From NCBI GenBank assembly GCA_047974405.1, contig JBKECI010000018.1:1-64000 (forward strand): 64,000 nt of DNA. The letters run 5' to 3'. Positions within the stretch are counted from its first letter, which is position 1; the number at the start of each line of letters is the position of its first letter. The position numbers were made by a program, and so were the translations under genes. Source of the DNA: UPXZ01 sp047974405 (GTDB taxonomy: Bacteria; Bacteroidota; Bacteroidia; Bacteroidales; Paludibacteraceae). Shown here one piece after another: positions 59,555 to 64,000 of the stretch. Below the pieces are notes generated by a model. It saw only the letters and a program-made list of their open reading frames with translations, had not been told where the DNA came from and searched no databases.

Positions 59555-62500
59555 ATGAATTTCAAAAATAAAATCATACCTATCTTAATTGTGTTGAGCA
59601 TTGCTGTGGTAAGCACGGCGTACAGTATTGCTCATTCTATATTTTTTGCAGAAGAGAATTATCTTGTCGAAAATAATATCGAACCTCAAAAAGTTGTAAC
59701 TACCGAAAATGACACCACCACGCGATTTCCCGTAAACAGTCAGTCTCAAAACACATTTAATGAACTGAACAAGCAATATCCGATGGACTTGAAAGATCCG
59801 GAAAACATCAAAAAGATTGTAGAATATGATGTGAATACTGGAAATTATATCGTACGAACCAAAGTAGGCGACGTTGAAATTTCTACTCCCTACACGTTTA
59901 CTCCTGAAGAATATCGTAAGTGGTCGGAACAGCAAGAGATGAGTAATTATTGGAAGGAATTGAACAACAACGAACAAAAAAACAATGAAGACAAGTTTTC
60001 TTTAACAGATATGAAATTCAGCTTAGGACCGGCAGACAAAATTTTCGGTCCCGGTGGAGTCCAACTCAAAACGAGCGGTCAAGCCGAATTGCTTTTTGGC
60101 TTTAAGTCCAATTTTATCAATAATCCTGCCCTCACAGAGCGTGCAAGACGCTCCAACATCCCCAACTTTGACCAAAAAATTCAGATGAACGTTACCGGAA
60201 AAGTAGGCGACAAGGTAAACTTCGGCTTAAACTATAATACCGAAGCATCGTTTGATTTTGACCAAAAAATGATAAAACTGAACTACAAAGGAAAAGAAGA
60301 CGATATTATTCAAAATATCGAAGCGGGCAATGTAAGTATGCCGTTAAACAGCTCACTCATCACAGGTAGCACAGCGCTCTTTGGGTTGAGAACCGACCTG
60401 CAGTTTGGCAAACTCAAGGTATCGGCGCTCGCTTCGCAACAAGAATCGCAAACCCAAACCATACGCTCGCAAGGAGGAGTACAAACTACCTCTTTTGAAA
60501 TAACTTGTGACCAGTACGATGCCAATCGGCACTTTTTCCTTGGACATTATTTCAGAGACAACTACGAAAAAGCAATGAGTACCCTCCCCTTAGTTACATC
60601 GGGGATTACAATAAACAGAGTCGAAGTGTGGATTACAAACAAGAGAGGTAACTTTGATAATGCTCGAAATATTGTGGCCTTTATGGACTTGGCAGAGACC
60701 GATAAAATAGACAAAACCATCGTTTGGAATCCGATAGCCGCCACACCCCTTCCCCAAAACGACGCCAACAATCTATATGGAGATGTAAAAGCGGTAAGCC
60801 AAATCCGCAATATCCAGCAAGCAAGCCAATATCTTTCGTCTAATTATCCACTACTGAACGGTGGCGAAGATTATGAAAAAATAGAGAGTGCCAGACTGCT
60901 CGATCCTTCCGAATATAGTGTAAACAATATGCTGGGCTATATTTCCCTTCGCTCGACACTATACCCCGACGAAGTGTTGGCGGTGGCGTATGAATATACC
61001 TTTTCCGACGGAAAAACATATCAGGTAGGTGAATTTTCTACAGACAAAGGAATTGAAGCTCCCCGTTCATTGGTTTTGAAACTTCTAAAATCCACCACCC
61101 AGTCCAACGACCTGCAATCGTGGGATTTGATGATGAAAAATATCTATTCGACAGGCGCTATGCAAATGCAGGAAGAAGCGTTTGAGATGAACGTGATGTA
61201 CGAAAACGATTCTATCGGAACAAATTTGCAATACTTGCAGGCGGGCAACATATCGAACCAAATATTGTTGAAAGTGATGAACTTGGACAGGTTAGACTCC
61301 AAAAAAACCACCCATCCCGATGGTAAATTTGATTATATTGATGGATATACAGCGCAATCGTCTTCCGGTAGAATCATCTTTCCAGTATTGGAGCCGTTTG
61401 GGTCACATTTGCGAGAAAAAATTGGAAATAACGCAATTGCCGACAAATATGTATATCAAGAGTTGTACGACTCCACTTTGGTCGTAGCACAAGAGTTCAG
61501 CGAGAAAAACAAATTTCGTCTGGTAGGGAAATATAAAGGCTCTGCAAACGGTTCGGAAATTTATCTCAATGCTATGAATGTACCCCGAGGATCGGTTACG
61601 GTAACGGCAGGTGGGATGAAACTAACAGAAAATGTAGATTATACCGTCGATTATACAATGGGAACGGTAACAATTCTCAACCAAAGCATTTTGGACTCCA
61701 ATACCAATATTGATGTCAAATTAGAAAATCAATCGATGTTCAGTATGCAACGCAAATCACTTGTAGGAACGCATCTTGAATATGAATTTAGCAAAAACTT
61801 TACACTCGGAGGTACTATTATGCACCTTTCGGAAATGCCGCTGACCAAGAAAGTGAATACAGGGAGCGAACCCCTCAAAAATACCATTTGGGGGCTGAAT
61901 ACCTCTTGGAGAAAAGAATCACAATGGATAACCAACGCGTTGGATAAACTACCTTTTGTAGAAGCTACTCAACCCTCTACAATTGCTTTAAATGCTGAAT
62001 TTGCCCAACTCATACCAGGACATTCCAACGTAATTAGTTCGCAGGGATTAGCCTATTTAGATGATTTTGAATCAACCAAAACCAATATTGACATACATTA
62101 TCCTTATGGTTGGTATCTGTCGAGTACGCCGCAACAGTTTGTCGAAGCAACCAGTGATTCGATAGATTACGGGATGAATCGTGCGCTATTGGCTTGGTAC
62201 TCTATAGACCCCATTCTCAATGGAAATAGGCGAGAAACCCCTCCTAACCTTCGTGGAAATGTAGAATCACAATCAAATAATCTTACGCGTACCATTCGCG
62301 AAACCGAACTTTTCCCATATAAAGACCTGGATCCAACCCGTTCCTCGCTGTTGTCTGTACTCAATCTATCATTTTATCCCAATGAACGCGGTCCGTACAA
62401 CTTGGACGCCACACGCATGAATCCGGATGGCACACTGGCAAATCCACGAGACAGATGGGGAGGAATTGTACGCAAACTGGAAACAACCGATTTTGAGACA

Positions 62501-64000
62501 GCAAACATTGAGTATATCGAATTTTGGATGATGGATCCATTCAACAAAGATAATCCCGACAAAGACGGAGGAGACCTTTATTTCAATTTGGGAGATATAA
62601 GCGAAGATATTTTGAAAGACGGTAAAAAATTCTTTGAAAACGGTATGCCCGTCGGTACCGACAAATCGCAGGTAGAAGAAACAATTTGGGGAAAAGTACC
62701 AACCATTCAATCTACGGTCAATGCCTTTGATAACACACCTCAAAGCAGAAAACTGCAAGATGTAGGACTAAACGGACTCTCAAACGATGAAGAATTTATT
62801 TATCCTGCATACAAAGATTATGTGGATAAAGTAAGGACTCTGGCAAGCGCAGATGCAACCGCACTTGCAAAGATGCAAAACGACAAGTTCTCTCCTTTGA
62901 ACGACCCTGCGGGAGATAATTACCATTTTTATCGTGGATCGGATTACGATGACGAGCAAGCCTCTATCCTTACCAGATACAAACGATACAACGGTACGGA
63001 AGGAAACTCTCCCGCTACCGAAAACACTCAAGAAACCTACTCGACCACAGCAACGCTACTACCCGACGCAGAAGACATCAACGGAGACAATACCCTGAAC
63101 GAATACGAAAAATATTTTCAATATCGTGTATCGCTTCGCCCCAACACTATGAATGTAGGGCAAAACTATATTACCGATAAGCTTACGGCACGTGTAATGC
63201 TCGAAAACGGTAAACCAGACACAATCACGTGGTATCAATTCAAAATTCCTATCCGCCAATATGACGAAACTCCTGTAGGAAATATTCGTAATTTCAAATC
63301 CATACGTTTTATCCGTATGTTTTTGACCAATTTCCAAAATGAAACCCACTTGCGGTTTGGAACGCTCGACCTCGTCAGAGGAGAATGGAAAACTTATACC
63401 AAAAATCTCTATAAACCTCAAAATCCACCAGCATCTACCGGTAGTTTAGATGTACTGGCTGTGAATATTGAAGAAAACGGGCGTAGAACACCAATAAACT
63501 ATATTTTACCTCCCGGTATCACACGAGAAACCGACCCCAGCCAGCCACAGTTACTACAGCAAAATGAACAATCTATGGTGTTGAGAGTAAGTAATTTATC
63601 GCCAAAAGACGCGCGTGGTGTATATAAATCTACCTCTTTTGATATGCGTAAATACAAACGCTTGCAGATGTTTGTCCATGCGGAGGCTTTGGAGGCGGCA
63701 AGCTCACAAAATTTGCAAGATTACGAACTAACCTGCTTTATCCGTTTGGGATCGGATATGACCAACAATTACTACGAATACGAAATTCCTTTAAAACTGA
63801 CCCCCTACGGACAGTATTCAGGAAGTAATTTGTCTGATAAGGAGACCGTTTGGTATCCACAAAACAAGTTTGATTTTCCATTTACGGCGCTTACCAACGC
63901 AAAATTGAAACGAAATAAAGAACTTGCCAATGGAACAAACGGTGTAAGTTATATTGCCGAATTTGAAACGTATGATGATGATAAGCTGACCAACAAAATT
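59555..64000 (+). CDS. sprA: Type IX secretion translocon SprA/Sov, N-terminal part (runs off the right edge)
   Basis: From ATG 59555 the frame is open to the last base (1482 codons), about 60 percent of a protein that is normally about 2400 residues. A signal peptide is at about 1-32. The mature start includes FSLGPADKIFGPGGVQLKTS and ELLFGFKSNFINNPALTERA, then NVTGKVGDKVNFGLNYNTEA, all strongly SprA-like; DPTRSSLLSVLNLSFYPNER follows further on. SprA is the giant outer-membrane barrel through which T9SS cargo leaves the periplasm. It is 272 nt after ruvA. The organism therefore probably has T9SS. Confidence 0.93.
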   Translation, partial: MNFKNKIIPILIVLSIAVVSTAYSIAHSIFFAEENYLVENNIEPQKVVTTENDTTTRFPVNSQSQNTFNELNKQYPMDLKDPENIKKIVEYDVNTGNYIVRTKVGDVEISTPYTFTPEEYRKWSEQQEMSNYWKELNNNEQKNNEDKFSLTDMKFSLGPADKIFGPGGVQLKTSGQAELLFGFKSNFINNPALTERARRSNIPNFDQKIQMNVTGKVGDKVNFGLNYNTEASFDFDQKMIKLNYKGKEDDIIQNIEAGNVSMPLNSSLITGSTALFGLRTDLQFGKLKVSALASQQESQTQTIRSQGGVQTTSFEITCDQYDANRHFFLGHYFRDNYEKAMSTLPLVTSGITINRVEVWITNKRGNFDNARNIVAFMDLAETDKIDKTIVWNPIAATPLPQNDANNLYGDVKAVSQIRNIQQASQYLSSNYPLLNGGEDYEKIESARLLDPSEYSVNNMLGYISLRSTLYPDEVLAVAYEYTFSDGKTYQVGEFSTDKGIEAPRSLVLKLLKSTTQSNDLQSWDLMMKNIYSTGAMQMQEEAFEMNVMYENDSIGTNLQYLQAGNISNQILLKVMNLDRLDSKKTTHPDGKFDYIDGYTAQSSSGRIIFPVLEPFGSHLREKIGNNAIADKYVYQELYDSTLVVAQEFSEKNKFRLVGKYKGSANGSEIYLNAMNVPRGSVTVTAGGMKLTENVDYTVDYTMGTVTILNQSILDSNTNIDVKLENQSMFSMQRKSLVGTHLEYEFSKNFTLGGTIMHLSEMPLTKKVNTGSEPLKNTIWGLNTSWRKESQWITNALDKLPFVEATQPSTIALNAEFAQLIPGHSNVISSQGLAYLDDFESTKTNIDIHYPYGWYLSSTPQQFVEATSDSIDYGMNRALLAWYSIDPILNGNRRETPPNLRGNVESQSNNLTRTIRETELFPYKDLDPTRSSLLSVLNLSFYPNERGPYNLDATRMNPDGTLANPRDRWGGIVRKLETTDFETANIEYIEFWMMDPFNKDNPDKDGGDLYFNLGDISEDILKDGKKFFENGMPVGTDKSQVEETIWGKVPTIQSTVNAFDNTPQSRKLQDVGLNGLSNDEEFIYPAYKDYVDKVRTLASADATALAKMQNDKFSPLNDPAGDNYHFYRGSDYDDEQASILTRYKRYNGTEGNSPATENTQETYSTTATLLPDAEDINGDNTLNEYEKYFQYRVSLRPNTMNVGQNYITDKLTARVMLENGKPDTITWYQFKIPIRQYDETPVGNIRNFKSIRFIRMFLTNFQNETHLRFGTLDLVRGEWKTYTKNLYKPQNPPASTGSLDVLAVNIEENGRRTPINYILPPGITRETDPSQPQLLQQNEQSMVLRVSNLSPKDARGVYKSTSFDMRKYKRLQMFVHAEALEAASSQNLQDYELTCFIRLGSDMTNNYYEYEIPLKLTPYGQYSGSNLSDKETVWYPQNKFDFPFTALTNAKLKRNKELANGTNGVSYIAEFETYDDDKLTNKI

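Overview
The window is a Bacteroidetes chromosome segment, most likely Bacteroidales. Promoters repeatedly show the Bacteroidetes pair TTG - about 20 nt - TAnnTTTG. The gene set fits: the start of sprA (type IX secretion/gliding translocon), an MsrB-MsrA lipoprotein, YbbR, DUF3276, DUF4293, an AsmA-like protein and class II ribonucleotide reductase. I could not identify the genus, and I saw no rRNA, tRNA or CRISPR array.

1-39.8 kb and 56.8-64 kb are core chromosome. From the left: ilvD-ilvB on the minus strand behind a leader peptide and attenuator; nusB-yajC-ybbR; a wbpE-wbpD-wbpB-like trio for a diacetamido uronic acid sugar; msrBA; pyrH-frr-rsgA; an Lrp regulator; rlpA; infC-rpmI-rplT, with infC starting on AUA; a DUF4130-type protein coupled to an FAD oxidoreductase; the carboxyspermidine dehydrogenase/decarboxylase pair; an S41 protease; coaD, ribE, an LD-carboxypeptidase and a DEAD-box helicase; a dead IS3-family copy; an AsmA-like protein; nrdJ; an AI-2E transporter; a Ser-type sulfatase lying between 65-bp direct repeats; and tex. 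Right of the island lie bcp, a DUF937 protein, ruvA and sprA, which runs off the end.

Between about 39.91 and 56.76 kb lies a roughly 16.8-kb AT-rich integrated element. It is bounded by imperfect 30-bp direct repeats (11 bp matched, 8 variable, 11 matched) and has a tyrosine integrase immediately inside the left repeat. It carries an excisionase-like HTH protein, two related winged-helix (Rep-like) proteins near opposite ends, a serine recombinase with its own inverted-repeat site, several small proteins and no recognisable relaxase or conjugation gene. Its regulatory DNA is rich: duplicated operator/promoter modules, iteron-like repeats, hairpin leaders with compensating base changes and two candidate small RNAs.

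The cargo is the most unusual part. A transmembrane Ser/Thr protein kinase and a DNA-binding partner are divergent from a lipoprotein gene. Beyond that lie a promoter-structured RNA-terminator unit and a tightly packed six-gene operon: a 55-aa zinc ribbon, a DUF6175/CsgG-like protein, three more exported proteins (two with an LPP20/FlgT-like domain) and one cytosolic protein. I propose that this is one kinase-controlled envelope system carried as cargo. That is inference from layout and domains; no function is demonstrated.
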